DNA of 64,000 nt from CAZUGA01 sp964619885 (GTDB lineage: Bacteria > Pseudomonadota > Gammaproteobacteria > Methylococcales > UBA1147). The translations under genes and the position numbers were made by a program. The notes under the pieces are model-generated. The model worked only from the letters and a program-made list of their open reading frames with translations, had not been told where the DNA came from and ran no database searches. Every line of letters starts with the position of its first letter. Position 1 is the stretch's first letter. The stretch covers positions 1 to 64,000 of the forward strand of contig CAZUGA010000015.1 in NCBI GenBank assembly GCA_964619885.1, written 5' to 3'. Below are positions 9,566-19,037 of this stretch, one piece after another.

Positions 9566-10333
9566 ATGAATTTACTCCATCAAAGCCTGCGAGCACTCCT
9601 ATTCAGCTGCTTGGCTATAAACTGCGCATACTCTCAAACGTTGACCAGCGGCGACCGGCAGGTCCAACTCATCGAACTTTACACCTCTGAAGGGTGCAGT
9701 AGCTGTCCTGCGGCGGATCGGTGGCTCAGCCGATTGCAAACCGACCGCGGTTTATGGTCGAAATTTGTGCCGCTAGCTTTCCATGTCGACTATTGGGATT
9801 ATCTGGGCTGGGAAGACAAATTCGCCGAAGAAGCTTTTAGTGATCGGCAACACTTACACCGCTCCCAAGGCAATATCAGCCGGGTATATACACCCGGATT
9901 TGTAATACAAGGCCAAGAATGGCGTGGTTGGTTCCAGAAGGAAACCCGTCCGCCTCAATCCAAGCAAAAGGTCGGCGAACTCAAACTTATTCTAGAAAAC
10001 GGAGTGGCACATGTTAATTTCTTGCCGACAATTGAGATCTCTCAAGCGGAGATAAATTTTGTCGTACTGGGTTTTGGACTGGGTCATTCCATCTTAAACG
10101 GCGAAAATGCGGGCACCCGGCTTGAACACGACTTTGTGGTTCTGAACCATCAACTCAAACCAGCAGACTTTAGCAACAACGAACTAAACGCTACTTTCAA
10201 ATTGAAGCCCGAGCCTCAATCCAGCCGACTCGCGGTCGCCGCGTGGGTCACATCCGCCAACCAACTAAAGCCGGTGCAGACGGTGGGTGGTTGGTACCGG
10301 AGTAGCGATCAGATCACTGCAGGTATTCGCTAG
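9566..10333 (+). CDS. Secreted DUF1223 thioredoxin-like protein
   Basis: This 255-residue protein begins with a signal peptide (MNLLHQSLRALLFSCLAINCAYS) and continues into a DUF1223 domain. The family hallmark is LIELYTSEGCSSCPAADRWL, with the CxxC pair at about Cys44 and Cys47 in a thioredoxin-like fold. The family is widespread in Proteobacteria and its biochemical role is not established; a periplasmic thiol-redox function is a reasonable guess from the fold. Its end is only 3 bases from the end of the convergent AraC-type gene. The 162 bases upstream carry a GCGGG/CCCGC inverted repeat but no clear regulator site. Confidence 0.88.
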   Translation: MNLLHQSLRALLFSCLAINCAYSQTLTSGDRQVQLIELYTSEGCSSCPAADRWLSRLQTDRGLWSKFVPLAFHVDYWDYLGWEDKFAEEAFSDRQHLHRSQGNISRVYTPGFVIQGQEWRGWFQKETRPPQSKQKVGELKLILENGVAHVNFLPTIEISQAEINFVVLGFGLGHSILNGENAGTRLEHDFVVLNHQLKPADFSNNELNATFKLKPEPQSSRLAVAAWVTSANQLKPVQTVGGWYRSSDQITAGIR

Positions 10334-10336
10334 ACT

Positions 10337-11248
10337 TTACTGAATTTGACGCGCCTCGTGTGGCGTCGTTCCAAAATAGCGTTTGAATGCCCGACTGAAG
10401 GACTCGGCCGACGCATAACCGACTTGCTCCGCAACTCTATCGATAGATTCGTGATTGCTGCGCAGCAACGCGATAGATTTATGCATACGCCAACCGGTTA
10501 GATACGAAATTGGTGATTCACCGACTAATCGCGTAAATCGATCCATAAATACTGATCTTGATAGATAGATTTCCGCGGCCAGGGATTCAACGCTAAGACT
10601 TTCCGCGTAATGCTCATGAATCATATGTAGCACTTTGCCTATCTTGGGGTCGTGCATAGCGGCCCAAAAACCCTCCGGCGATTCTATCGATCCGACATGA
10701 TTACGCACAATCTGTAGAAACAATACCTCAAATAATCGATCGACGATGACGTCCGAATAGGGATTCTCGATACTGATTTCCGATTCAAATTGAGCAATGA
10801 TACCGGGTAACCATCTGGCATTATCCGGTGACTGGTAAGCAAGATTGATCGCTCCCGGCAAATGGCCAATAAGCGGATGATCCAGAGTCCGGTCGAAACG
10901 GATCAATCCGCACAACAACTGGACGGATGGACCGGTGGTTTGAATGCCCGGACGACCTTGTTCCAAGCTCTGGCAAAACTGCTCACTCGGCAACCTTGGG
11001 CTATCAACCGAATCGGCTATCCAGTGCTCCGCACCGTCGGGCAATAAAATGACATCCCCATGCTTCAGCCGGACCGGTTCATTCATGGCCGACGATTGCA
11101 CCATGCATTCCCCATAAAGCGCGATGTGGATCTTGGGTTCGTTACTGGTGGACAAAATGAGCCCCCACGGTGCATCCAGTTCCGAATGAAAGAACAGTGA
11201 ACCATCCACTCGGATGGTTTTTAAAATGTCTTTAATTAATTCCAACAA
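10337..11248 (-). CDS. AraC-family transcriptional regulator with N-terminal cupin domain
   Basis: This 303-residue regulator has an N-terminal cupin sensor (about residues 25-110, with HGDVILLPDGAEHW) of the cupin_6 type and a C-terminal AraC double helix-turn-helix (about 205-300). The recognition pattern is readable: SVESLAAEIYLSRSVFMDRF in the first HTH, and IDRVAEQVGYASAESFSRAF followed by YFGTTPHEAR in the second. The start is a TTG at 11248, chosen because AAGGAG lies about 7 bases upstream and no ATG is near. Regulators with this architecture often control nearby oxidoreductase or hydrolase genes. The closest candidates are the DUF1223 gene, convergent with it, and the beta-propeller gene, divergent from it. 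Confidence 0.9.
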   Translation of the reverse strand: MLELIKDILKTIRVDGSLFFHSELDAPWGLILSTSNEPKIHIALYGECMVQSSAMNEPVRLKHGDVILLPDGAEHWIADSVDSPRLPSEQFCQSLEQGRPGIQTTGPSVQLLCGLIRFDRTLDHPLIGHLPGAINLAYQSPDNARWLPGIIAQFESEISIENPYSDVIVDRLFEVLFLQIVRNHVGSIESPEGFWAAMHDPKIGKVLHMIHEHYAESLSVESLAAEIYLSRSVFMDRFTRLVGESPISYLTGWRMHKSIALLRSNHESIDRVAEQVGYASAESFSRAFKRYFGTTPHEARQIQ

Positions 11249-11505
11249 AGGCTCCTTGTATTTTTATTAGCCTGGCAACCGTCAAATGCAATAAAAGGAC
11301 GATTAAACGGGATTACAGGATTATCGATCATTATCCCATTTCTACCGCATTGATAAGATATCAACCAGCTCGTTCTTTCTCCCCTTCCCAACTCTGCGGG
11401 AACGAGCTTATCGGCGGTTTGACCACACCAGTAAGGATTTATTCGCGAACCCAATAGTGTCGTTCCAACACCTCGAATTTCTCACCCACTTTATGGAGAA
11501 AACCA

Positions 11506-12843
11506 ATGTTCCAAATCATCACTCTTATTTTCACTACGCTGCTGGGTACATTCTACAGCGCAAATATCAACGCCGAAAATTCAGATTTTCAGTCGCGATA
11601 CCGGCCACGTTTTGAAGGCGCCGTTTACGCTATGACAAATGATTTCACACGTAACGCAATTGTCGCCTACGGACGTAACAGCGACGGTACACTAGAGCTT
11701 ATCGGTAAATTTGCCACCGGCGGTGTCGGCGCGGCTTTCGACGGTGGCGAAGGGCTCGACCCCCTAATATCCGCGTATTCGCTATTACTTACCGATAATC
11801 GAAAGCACTTGCTGGTGGTCAATGCCGGCAGCAATTCGCTAACCGTATTCAAAATCCGCCGCGATTTTTCGTTGCGCCGCACCGACCGAAAAAGAGTCTA
11901 TGGAATCGGACCCAATAGTATTGCTTATCACGATGGTAGAATCTATGTTTCTAGTATCGATGCGGACGGTGCATTCAACGGCGAACCAGATCAAGAAGGC
12001 GCGCTAACCGGTTTCACATTATCCCCGCAAGGAAAACTACGCCGTATACGTGGTTCCGTTCGATTATTGGAAAATCGTCCGTCCGCAATTCAATTCTCAC
12101 CTGATGGTAAACTTCTGGTGGTTGCATCAATTAACGCTGGCTCAGCGAGTCTAGCGAGCAACAGTAACGATGAAATTATCGTATACGGTGTGCAACGTAA
12201 TGGTCGCTTAACCCGCAAGCCTCTAGACGGCGCTGCATCGACCTTACCTGGGAACGCCGAACAACGCAACCTAGCCAGCGCCATTGGCTTCGAAATTGTC
12301 CAGGACGAAGGCAAACACTTTATAGTCGTGACAGAAGCACGCGAATTTCAAACCGATAGTACACCGCCTGCTTTCGCCGATTTACAAACCGGATCGGTTT
12401 CGACTTGGGAATTGTCGGATGACGGTAAACTCAGCCCGGTTAACCTCGATGTGATCGCCGGCAATAGCATCACCGAAGGTGAACGTACTGCTTGTTGGAT
12501 CGAGTTCTCCAGGGATCAAAATACCTTTTGGGTCTCAAACGCGCTCGAGTCGACCCTATCTTCTTATTCATTCGATCAGGGAAATATTTCGTTGATCAGC
12601 CAGGTCGAAGCTGCGGGTACCCCCCCGGACAATACAACACCGCAGGATGCTTTCGAAACAACCGACGGTTGGATCGACTTGTGGATTAGCGATAACGGTC
12701 GCTACATCTATCAGCTTTTTGGACTGAGCGGTACCATCGGCGTATTTAAGGTAGAAGAAGGTGGCTTCGGAGCGGCTCTGACCGAGATTCAACGCGTTAC
12801 CGATTTACCACAAATCAACACCCAAGGAATCGTCGCATTCTGA
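11506..12843 (+). CDS. Secreted beta-propeller (lactonase-like) protein
   Basis: This 445-residue protein has a short signal peptide (cleavage near NINA) and a repeated blade pattern typical of seven-bladed propellers of the YVTN/6-phosphogluconolactonase group. Segments such as HLLVVNAGSNSLTVFKI, SAIQFSPDGKLLVVAS, WIEFSRDQNTFWVSN and YIYQLFGLSGTIGVFKV recur at regular intervals. No catalytic motif specific to Pgl is evident and the signal peptide places it in the periplasm, so cytosolic lactonase activity is unlikely. It may be a binding scaffold or a sugar-lactone or phenolic lactonase. A GGAG ribosome site lies about 10 bases before the ATG. A strong hairpin terminator follows the stop, so the gene is transcribed alone. 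Confidence 0.8.
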   Translation: MFQIITLIFTTLLGTFYSANINAENSDFQSRYRPRFEGAVYAMTNDFTRNAIVAYGRNSDGTLELIGKFATGGVGAAFDGGEGLDPLISAYSLLLTDNRKHLLVVNAGSNSLTVFKIRRDFSLRRTDRKRVYGIGPNSIAYHDGRIYVSSIDADGAFNGEPDQEGALTGFTLSPQGKLRRIRGSVRLLENRPSAIQFSPDGKLLVVASINAGSASLASNSNDEIIVYGVQRNGRLTRKPLDGAASTLPGNAEQRNLASAIGFEIVQDEGKHFIVVTEAREFQTDSTPPAFADLQTGSVSTWELSDDGKLSPVNLDVIAGNSITEGERTACWIEFSRDQNTFWVSNALESTLSSYSFDQGNISLISQVEAAGTPPDNTTPQDAFETTDGWIDLWISDNGRYIYQLFGLSGTIGVFKVEEGGFGAALTEIQRVTDLPQINTQGIVAF

Positions 12844-12864
12844 GTAACTTTTTGGATGGAGCAG

Positions 12865-12899
12865 AGCCCATCAAAGCCCAGGGATGGGCTTCTTTTTTG
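12865..12899 (+). terminator. Rho-independent terminator of the beta-propeller gene
   Basis: AGCCCATC at 12865-12872 pairs perfectly with GATGGGCT at 12883-12890 across a 10-base loop and is followed by TCTTTTTTG. It lies 22 bases after the stop codon of the beta-propeller gene and matches an intrinsic terminator. Confidence 0.9.
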
Positions 12900-13242
12900 A
12901 CAGAAGATCTATCACACAATTCTGTTCAGAATCGCCACGCAACAGATCGATAAACCCAAACGGGTATCTTTATAACCGGCAAATTTAGGCATTTCTCTAC
13001 CTCCTCAGGCTTATTTCGGACTTCCGGACAGATTATCAAGACTTTGAAGCCTGTCGGTCCCCCACCCAAACCGGTACGATGAACCATAAGAAGTCGAATC
13101 CATTTTACGTAAATACAAGGCCAATGTACTGCGCTTAGATTCAACAAAGCGAACCACGTCAAAATCGTAATTGCATTAAACAATCAATGATAAAGACGCC
13201 ACAAAATAAAAAAATTTTAGAAAACAAACCCAAATAGATGTT
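12900..13242. other. Intergenic region upstream of the DUF547 cluster
   Basis: No gene is supported here. The last 60 bases are A-rich and precede the first gene of the 13.2-19.6 kb run, so its promoter probably lies in this stretch, but no confident -35/-10 pair was identified. Confidence 0.5.
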
Positions 13243-14070
13243 ATGAAAATAATCTCAAAAACTTTTTCTTTCCCGGCTTGTTTATCCTGCATACTGTTGA
13301 TCCTTGTTGCGCTACCCTGTTTCGCAACCAACACCGAGACCTGGAACCAAAGCGACGAAAATAATCCGGCATCAATAGATCACGGTGCTTGGCAGGAATT
13401 GCTTAAACGCTACCTAAGCACAAATCACCCTTCAGGTGTCAATCGTGTCCGCTATAAAAATTTTAGCGCAGCCGACAAACAAGCGCTTAAGTCCTATTTA
13501 TCCGAACTGCAATCCATCGATCCCAGACAATACAATCGCGCCGAACAAATGGCTTACTGGATCAATCTATACAACGCATTAACGGTAGATTTAATCCTCG
13601 ATAATTACCCGGTCAAAAGTATCAAAAAGACTGGTAAAAAGCTGTTTAGCTTTGGTCCCTGGGACGACCAGCTCGCCCAAATCGAGGGTAATGATTTAAC
13701 CCTGAATGATATCGAACATAAAATCCTGCGACCGATCTGGAAAGATCGCAGAATCCACTACGCGGTGAATTGCGCAAGCTACGGATGTCCCAATCTTTCC
13801 GCGACAGCCTTCACAGTAAAAAATACCGAATCCTTGCTGGAACAAGGCGCGACCGATTACATCAATCATCCCAGAGGTGTTAGCTTGCACGATGGCGACC
13901 TGAAAGTATCCAGTATCTATCATTGGTATTCTGAAGATTTTGGTGGCGACAATACGAAACTTCTGCTGCACTTGAAGCGATACGCGAAACCCGAGCTCAA
14001 ACAAGCATTGGAAACGTTTGACGGCAGCATCGACCACGCGTATGACTGGTCTCTCAACGACGCAAGCTAA
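13243..14070 (+). CDS. Secreted DUF547 protein (first copy)
   Basis: This 275-residue protein has a signal peptide (MKIISKTFSFPACLSC... ending CFA) and a DUF547 domain. The family core is easy to see: QMAYWINLYNALTVDLIL, then a basic patch, LNDIEHKILRP, and the motif HYAVNCASYGCPNL, whose two cysteines and NCAS segment are almost invariant. The domain has been compared with cysteine-peptidase/transglutaminase-like folds, but no activity is established. It heads a co-directional run: the TVP38-disulfide reductase fusion starts 16 bases after its stop and a second DUF547 gene follows. A paired role in envelope redox or thiol chemistry is an inference from these neighbours. Confidence 0.9.
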   Translation: MKIISKTFSFPACLSCILLILVALPCFATNTETWNQSDENNPASIDHGAWQELLKRYLSTNHPSGVNRVRYKNFSAADKQALKSYLSELQSIDPRQYNRAEQMAYWINLYNALTVDLILDNYPVKSIKKTGKKLFSFGPWDDQLAQIEGNDLTLNDIEHKILRPIWKDRRIHYAVNCASYGCPNLSATAFTVKNTESLLEQGATDYINHPRGVSLHDGDLKVSSIYHWYSEDFGGDNTKLLLHLKRYAKPELKQALETFDGSIDHAYDWSLNDAS

Positions 14071-14086
14071 TACGAGAGATCCTCCC

Positions 14087-16222
14087 ATGTCCAAAACCAA
14101 GCTTCTGCTACTCGCGATCATTGCCGTCCTGGTGAGCTGCTTTTTCTATTTCGATCTGGATAGTTACCTAAATCTACAATATTTCAAATCGCAGCAACTA
14201 AAGATCAACAACTTTTATCATGCCAATCCCTGGCAAACCGGCTTGATCTTCTTCGCAATATACGTAGCCGTCACCGCATTGTCGCTCCCCGGCGCGGCGA
14301 TTATGACTCTGGTTGGCGGTGCCATATTCGGTTTGTCTATAGGAATAGTCATCATTTCCTTCGCCAGCACCATCGGTGCAACTCTAGCGTTTTTAGCATC
14401 TCGATTTCTATTCCGCGACGCAATTCTGGAAAAATTCGGATCGCAACTGGGTGCGATAAATCAAGGTGTCGAAAAAGACGGCGCATTCTATTTGTTTACC
14501 CTCCGACTGGTCCCGGCTTTCCCGTTTTTTTTGATCAATCTATTGATGGGCTTGACGCCAATTCGCACATGGACCTTTTACTGGGTCAGCCAAATTGGCA
14601 TGTTCGCGGGCACTTTGGTCTACGTCAACGCAGGCACGCAAATCGCCAAGATCGATTCGCTGGCCGGAATTCTATCACCGGGATTAATCCTTTCCTTCGT
14701 ACTCCTTGGTCTGTTTCCGTTATTGGCAAAAAGAATGGTCTCGGTCGTTAAAGCACGGCAGGTACTCAAGAATTTCCCGAAACCAAAGCGATTTGACCGC
14801 AATTTGATTGTAATTGGCGCGGGCGCCGCCGGCCTGGTAACGGCCTATATTGCAGCGGCGGTCAAAGCCAAGGTGACATTGGTCGAAAAGCACAAAATGG
14901 GCGGCGATTGTTTAAATACCGGCTGCGTTCCCTCCAAGGCGTTAATTCGTTCGGCGAAATTTTTAAACCATGTGGATCGCGCCAAAGAATTCGGTATTAA
15001 ATCCGCCCAGGTCGATTTCGATTTCGCCGATGTCATGCAACGTGTTCAAGACGTCATCAAGAAGGTTGAACCACACGATTCTATTGAACGATACACCGAT
15101 CTGGGTGTGGAGTGCATCCAGGGCGAAGCCAAGATTACTTCGCCTTATAGCGTCAATATAGATGGTCAAACTTTAACCACGCGAAGCATCGTGATCGCGA
15201 CCGGCGCGCGACCGTTCGTTCCACCAATAGAAGGCATCGACCAGATTGACTATCACACATCCGACACGATATGGAACCTACGCGAATTACCCAAGCGACT
15301 ACTTGTACTTGGCGGCGGCCCGATCGGTTCCGAACTGGTTCAGGCATTTCAGCGGCTGGGCAGCCGGGTCACCCAAGTCGAAATGCTTCCTCGGATATTA
15401 TTCCGCGAAGACCCGGAAATATCTCAGATTGTAATGCAGAGATTTGTTGAAGAAGGCGTCGATTTGCGGGTCAATCACACAGCAAAACAGTTCCTAACAG
15501 AGAAAGGCCGAAAAATTTTAATCTGCCAAACCCAAAATCGTGAAGTCAGCATTGAATTTGATACCTTGCTGGTCGCAGTCGGGCGTGTTGCCAACACCGC
15601 CGGATTCGGCCTGGAAGAATTGGGCATACAAAGCGCCGCAAACCGCACCGTGGAAACCGACGCCTATTTGCAAACAATTTACCCAAACATTTTTGCCTGT
15701 GGCGATGTCGCCGGTCCGTTTCAATTTACCCACACAGCGGCACACCAAGCCTGGTATGCCGCGGTAAACGCGCTGTTCGGTAATTGGAAAAAATTCGCAG
15801 CTGACTACTCGGTTATTCCATGGGCCACCTTTACCGACCCGGAAGTTGCCCGGGTTGGTTTGAATGAACTGGACGCCATGGATCAGGGAATCGATTACGA
15901 AGTAACCCGTTATGGCATCGACGATCTCGATCGGGCAATCGCGGATCAAGAAGCGCACGGGTTAATCAAGGTATTAACCGTACCCGGCAAAGACAAGATT
16001 CTCGGCGTCACGATCGTGGGTGAGCACGCCGGCGATCTGATCGCCGAATACGTCGCCGCGATGCGCCATGGATTCGGCCTGAACAAAATTCTTGGCACGA
16101 TTCATATCTACCCAACCTTAGCCGAGGCCAATAAATACGCAGCGGGAAATTGGAAAAAAGCCCATGCGCCAGAGAAATTGATTCAATGGGTCGAACGCTA
16201 CCAAAACTGGCGGCGCGGCTGA
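14087..16222 (+). CDS. TVP38/TMEM64 membrane domain fused to mercuric reductase-like FAD oxidoreductase
   Basis: This is a two-part protein of 711 residues. Residues 1 to about 225 form a TVP38/TMEM64 (DedA-like, VTT) membrane domain with several helices and the segments LPGAAIMTLVGGAIFG and FTLRLVPAFPFF. From about residue 240 a group I pyridine nucleotide-disulfide oxidoreductase follows: FAD motif IGAGAAGLVTAY, redox pair CLNTGC (Cys275 and Cys280), NAD(P) motif LGGGPIGSELVQ, the ACGDVAG segment and the C-terminal dimer domain with HIYPTLAEA. The C-terminal CC of true MerA is absent, so mercury reduction is doubtful. The fusion is known in Proteobacteria and its substrate is unknown. The ATG at 14087 was chosen over an upstream TTG because it begins the membrane domain. 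Confidence 0.9.
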   Translation: MSKTKLLLLAIIAVLVSCFFYFDLDSYLNLQYFKSQQLKINNFYHANPWQTGLIFFAIYVAVTALSLPGAAIMTLVGGAIFGLSIGIVIISFASTIGATLAFLASRFLFRDAILEKFGSQLGAINQGVEKDGAFYLFTLRLVPAFPFFLINLLMGLTPIRTWTFYWVSQIGMFAGTLVYVNAGTQIAKIDSLAGILSPGLILSFVLLGLFPLLAKRMVSVVKARQVLKNFPKPKRFDRNLIVIGAGAAGLVTAYIAAAVKAKVTLVEKHKMGGDCLNTGCVPSKALIRSAKFLNHVDRAKEFGIKSAQVDFDFADVMQRVQDVIKKVEPHDSIERYTDLGVECIQGEAKITSPYSVNIDGQTLTTRSIVIATGARPFVPPIEGIDQIDYHTSDTIWNLRELPKRLLVLGGGPIGSELVQAFQRLGSRVTQVEMLPRILFREDPEISQIVMQRFVEEGVDLRVNHTAKQFLTEKGRKILICQTQNREVSIEFDTLLVAVGRVANTAGFGLEELGIQSAANRTVETDAYLQTIYPNIFACGDVAGPFQFTHTAAHQAWYAAVNALFGNWKKFAADYSVIPWATFTDPEVARVGLNELDAMDQGIDYEVTRYGIDDLDRAIADQEAHGLIKVLTVPGKDKILGVTIVGEHAGDLIAEYVAAMRHGFGLNKILGTIHIYPTLAEANKYAAGNWKKAHAPEKLIQWVERYQNWRRG

Positions 16223-16223
16223 A

Positions 16224-17117
16224 ATGAACACGTATATTAAACAGACGTCTAATGCCATGACTTACCGCCACATTAATTTGATTGTGCTGAACCTACTGTT
16301 TTCAGCGTGCACTACGATCCCTCCAATCGATAGCAATATTGCACCGGCGCAACCCCAACGATTTTCGCACAAGAATTTTGATCAAGTGCTTCGTCACTTT
16401 GTAAACGATCAGGGACGGGTCGATTACAGCGGCTTGAAAGCCGACCCGGATCAATTTGAAAACTACTACCAACAGATAGCGATTTATAGCCCGGACAATA
16501 GCCCGGCATCATTCAAACACCAATCGGACCGCTTGGCATATTGGATCAACGCCTACAATGCTGCTGTGATCAAGACGGTGCTGAGCTATTATCCGATTAG
16601 CAGTATTGAAGACGTAAAACCACCTCTGGCGCTTTTTTTCTTGCCCGACAAAACCGGTTTCTTTGTGTTTCAGAAACCCAGTTTCGGCCGGACCACGACT
16701 AGCCTCTATTACCTGGAAAACAGTGTGATCCGCGAGCGCTTCGCTGAACCCCGGGTACATTTCGCGCTCAACTGCGCATCACGTGGGTGCCCTAAATTAC
16801 CCCGCTACGCATTCAATGGGGACGAACTTGACCGGCAACTGGATCGCGAAGCACGAATATTCTTCGCGGAATCGCGTAATTTTAGGATCGACCCCGCCAC
16901 TAAAACCATTTATCTGTCGTCCATCCTGGATTGGTACCGAGACGATTTCGTCGATTGGTACCGGGAACATTATCCGGAACAGGAAGCGACATTGCTGCAA
17001 TATGTTGCGTTGTACCTCGAGCCTGAAAGGGCCCGCAATTTGCGCGAAAACAGCTCTACTTTCGGGGTCGAATTCGTACCCTACGACTGGGGTTTAAACG
17101 ACCAAAAACCCAAATGA
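16224..17117 (+). CDS. DUF547 protein (second copy), probable lipoprotein or secreted
   Basis: A second DUF547 protein, 297 residues, begins one base after the stop of the preceding reductase. The core motifs are present: RLAYWINAYNAAVIKTVL, a later VHFALNCASRGCPKL and LSSILDWYRDDF. The N terminus from the internal ATG at 16257 reads MTYRHINLIVLNLLFSAC, a hydrophobic leader ending in a cysteine that could be a lipobox, although Phe at -3 is atypical. It is clearly diverged from the first copy, so this is not a recent duplication. Its stop overlaps the ATG of the MauE/DoxX gene by 4 bases, which indicates translational coupling within the operon. Confidence 0.88.
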   Translation: MNTYIKQTSNAMTYRHINLIVLNLLFSACTTIPPIDSNIAPAQPQRFSHKNFDQVLRHFVNDQGRVDYSGLKADPDQFENYYQQIAIYSPDNSPASFKHQSDRLAYWINAYNAAVIKTVLSYYPISSIEDVKPPLALFFLPDKTGFFVFQKPSFGRTTTSLYYLENSVIRERFAEPRVHFALNCASRGCPKLPRYAFNGDELDRQLDREARIFFAESRNFRIDPATKTIYLSSILDWYRDDFVDWYREHYPEQEATLLQYVALYLEPERARNLRENSSTFGVEFVPYDWGLNDQKPK

Positions 17118-17581
17118 ATGTTACACAAAGCATGCTAGAAAACCGCAAATACCTTAATTGGTTGACTCATTTACCGCGACTCTTCGTGGGTCTCGTACTA
17201 CTTGCGACGGGTAGCGGAAAAATGTTGGACATGGCCGGCTTTGTCGGTGTAGTGGATGCCTATCAGCTGACGCCGCATTGGATCAGCGTTGGTTTGGCTT
17301 ACACACTCCCGTTTATAGAATTTTTCACCGGAGTTAGTTTGATAATCAATGCAAGACCGCGTTACGCAGCCTGGCTTGCGACGCTGCTACACGGACTTAT
17401 GCTAGCCGCGGTATCAATAACACTGCAACGCGGGATTCAGATTGAAAATTGCGGGTGTTTTGGTGTCTTCTTTGCCCGACCATTGACCCCGCAAACTTTG
17501 TTCGAGGATATGTTCATGCTGCTGATGTCGATTTGGGTATTGATCAATGCCAGCCGCGATAATTCGACTGGTAAGGGTTAA
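17114..17581 (+). CDS. MauE/DoxX-family redox-associated membrane protein
   Basis: This 155-residue integral membrane protein has four helices and the layout of the DoxX/MauE group. RLFVGLVLLATGSGKMLD opens the domain, and CGCFG near residue 112 is the diagnostic cysteine motif of MauE-like proteins. MauE is needed for maturation of methylamine dehydrogenase with its disulfides and quinone cofactor; relatives are thought to move thiol or quinone reducing equivalents across the inner membrane. The start overlaps the preceding DUF547 stop (ATGA) and the radical SAM gene begins 13 bases downstream. A membrane redox component next to a radical SAM enzyme and two secreted proteins fits a protein-maturation or cofactor-assembly pathway, which is inference. 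Confidence 0.85.
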   Translation: MNVTQSMLENRKYLNWLTHLPRLFVGLVLLATGSGKMLDMAGFVGVVDAYQLTPHWISVGLAYTLPFIEFFTGVSLIINARPRYAAWLATLLHGLMLAAVSITLQRGIQIENCGCFGVFFARPLTPQTLFEDMFMLLMSIWVLINASRDNSTGKG

Positions 17582-17594
17582 TTGGAATACAGCA

Positions 17595-19019
17595 ATGAAC
17601 CACATGTATAAAACACTCATTGGTCTATTGGCCGATTGGTCCGACCCAGTCCCCACCGAAACGCGGACGAAATTGCGCCAGGCTAGAGAACACTTGCCGC
17701 TTGAATTTGATACCGAAAAACAATTTATAGGGCGCCAATACGCCGGATGCGGCGCAACCATCGGTAGCATGCCGCGCTGCGATTTCGCCTGCCGCGGCTG
17801 TTATTTGAACCACAACGCCAACCGAACGCCAGCCGAATCGGTCAACGGAATCAAACAACAACTAAATACCATTCGGAATTGGTTGGGTGAAGGCGGCAAC
17901 GTACAAATTACCGACGGTGAAGTCACCCTGCGACCGGCAACGGAACTCATCGAAATCATTCGATATGCAAAACAGATCGGCTTGGTTCCAATGCTGATGA
18001 CGCATGGTGATAGCTTCAGGAAATCACCAGACTTGCTAAAACGCCTGGTTGTTGAAGCAGGACTGAGCGAAATAAGCATCCATATCGATACCACGCAACG
18101 GGGGCGTGATGGACAAGCCTACAGGTTTGCCCAATCCGAACACGCATTGGATCCACTGCGGGATGAATTCGCCGAGATGATCCGACAAGTGCGACGTGAG
18201 ACGGGAAAAACGTTGGAAGCCGCAACCACGGTTACCGTCACGAAAAATAATATTGAACAAGTTCGGTTCATCATCGAATGGCTTTGCCATAATTCGGACG
18301 CGTTCAAAATGATCAGCTTTCAACCGCTCGCCCAAGTCGGTCGCACCGACAATGAACTGGCCGGGGTGAGTTCTATCGATGAACTTTGGTCGCAAATTGC
18401 GCTGGGGCTTAACGGAAAAGCTTCGTCCGATAAATCTTCCAGCGACCACGCGCGAAGCTTTGGTCACCCGGCCTGCACGCGATTTAGCCAAGGCTTGGTG
18501 GTCGATATTGACCACCAAGAACCAGCATTCCATCCGCTGTTTCCGCTGGATGACGCTCGGGCCGCCACCTTTCTGGAACAATTCTGCAACCGGTTCGGTG
18601 GTATCAGCTTTAGATCGGCATCGCGGTGGCAAAAAATCTACCGCATGTTTGGCATATTGCTACACGATCCAAAGTTTGCATTTTTTTCCATGATCCCTTT
18701 CGCTTGGCGAACCATGACTGCACTCCGTCCGCAAGCCCTGGTCGGCTTACTGTGGTTACATATTCGTGGAAAAGCACGCATCAACTATTTGAATATCGTC
18801 AGCCACCATTTTATGAGCCGCCAAGAAATTGAAACCGAATTGGGTCGGGAACGTTTAGATGCCTGCGTGTTCAAGGTTCCCGTCAACGGCGAGCTCATCT
18901 CGATGTGCGAAGTCAATGCATTGGGAATCCGGGAGAAATATTACGCCACCCTCAATTCCGAACCTGTCTCGGCCGAACATGAAACATATTCTCCGACCAA
19001 ACAACAGCACTACCAATAA
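17595..19019 (+). CDS. Radical SAM protein
   Basis: This 474-residue radical SAM enzyme has the iron-sulfur motif CDFACRGC (Cys62, Cys66, Cys69; CX3CX2C) followed by an SAM-binding GEVTL-type segment (QITDGEVTLRP) and a long C-terminal region of about 200 residues. I do not recognise a specific subfamily. No SPASM seven-cysteine region is obvious, although Cys52 lies just before the cluster. The ATG at 17595 begins after the MauE stop; an upstream ATG at 17547 would overlap that gene. The operon position between MauE/DoxX and a sigma-like gene suggests that it modifies a protein or builds a lipid or cofactor used with the membrane redox genes. That is inference. Confidence 0.88.
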   Translation: MNHMYKTLIGLLADWSDPVPTETRTKLRQAREHLPLEFDTEKQFIGRQYAGCGATIGSMPRCDFACRGCYLNHNANRTPAESVNGIKQQLNTIRNWLGEGGNVQITDGEVTLRPATELIEIIRYAKQIGLVPMLMTHGDSFRKSPDLLKRLVVEAGLSEISIHIDTTQRGRDGQAYRFAQSEHALDPLRDEFAEMIRQVRRETGKTLEAATTVTVTKNNIEQVRFIIEWLCHNSDAFKMISFQPLAQVGRTDNELAGVSSIDELWSQIALGLNGKASSDKSSSDHARSFGHPACTRFSQGLVVDIDHQEPAFHPLFPLDDARAATFLEQFCNRFGGISFRSASRWQKIYRMFGILLHDPKFAFFSMIPFAWRTMTALRPQALVGLLWLHIRGKARINYLNIVSHHFMSRQEIETELGRERLDACVFKVPVNGELISMCEVNALGIREKYYATLNSEPVSAEHETYSPTKQQHYQ

Positions 19020-19037
19020 TTAGCAAAGGACACCGAC

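Noticed and set aside
14087..16222. True mercuric reductase
   Set aside because: The CLNTGC active pair is present, but there is no HMA domain, no C-terminal cysteine pair and no mer genes around it.
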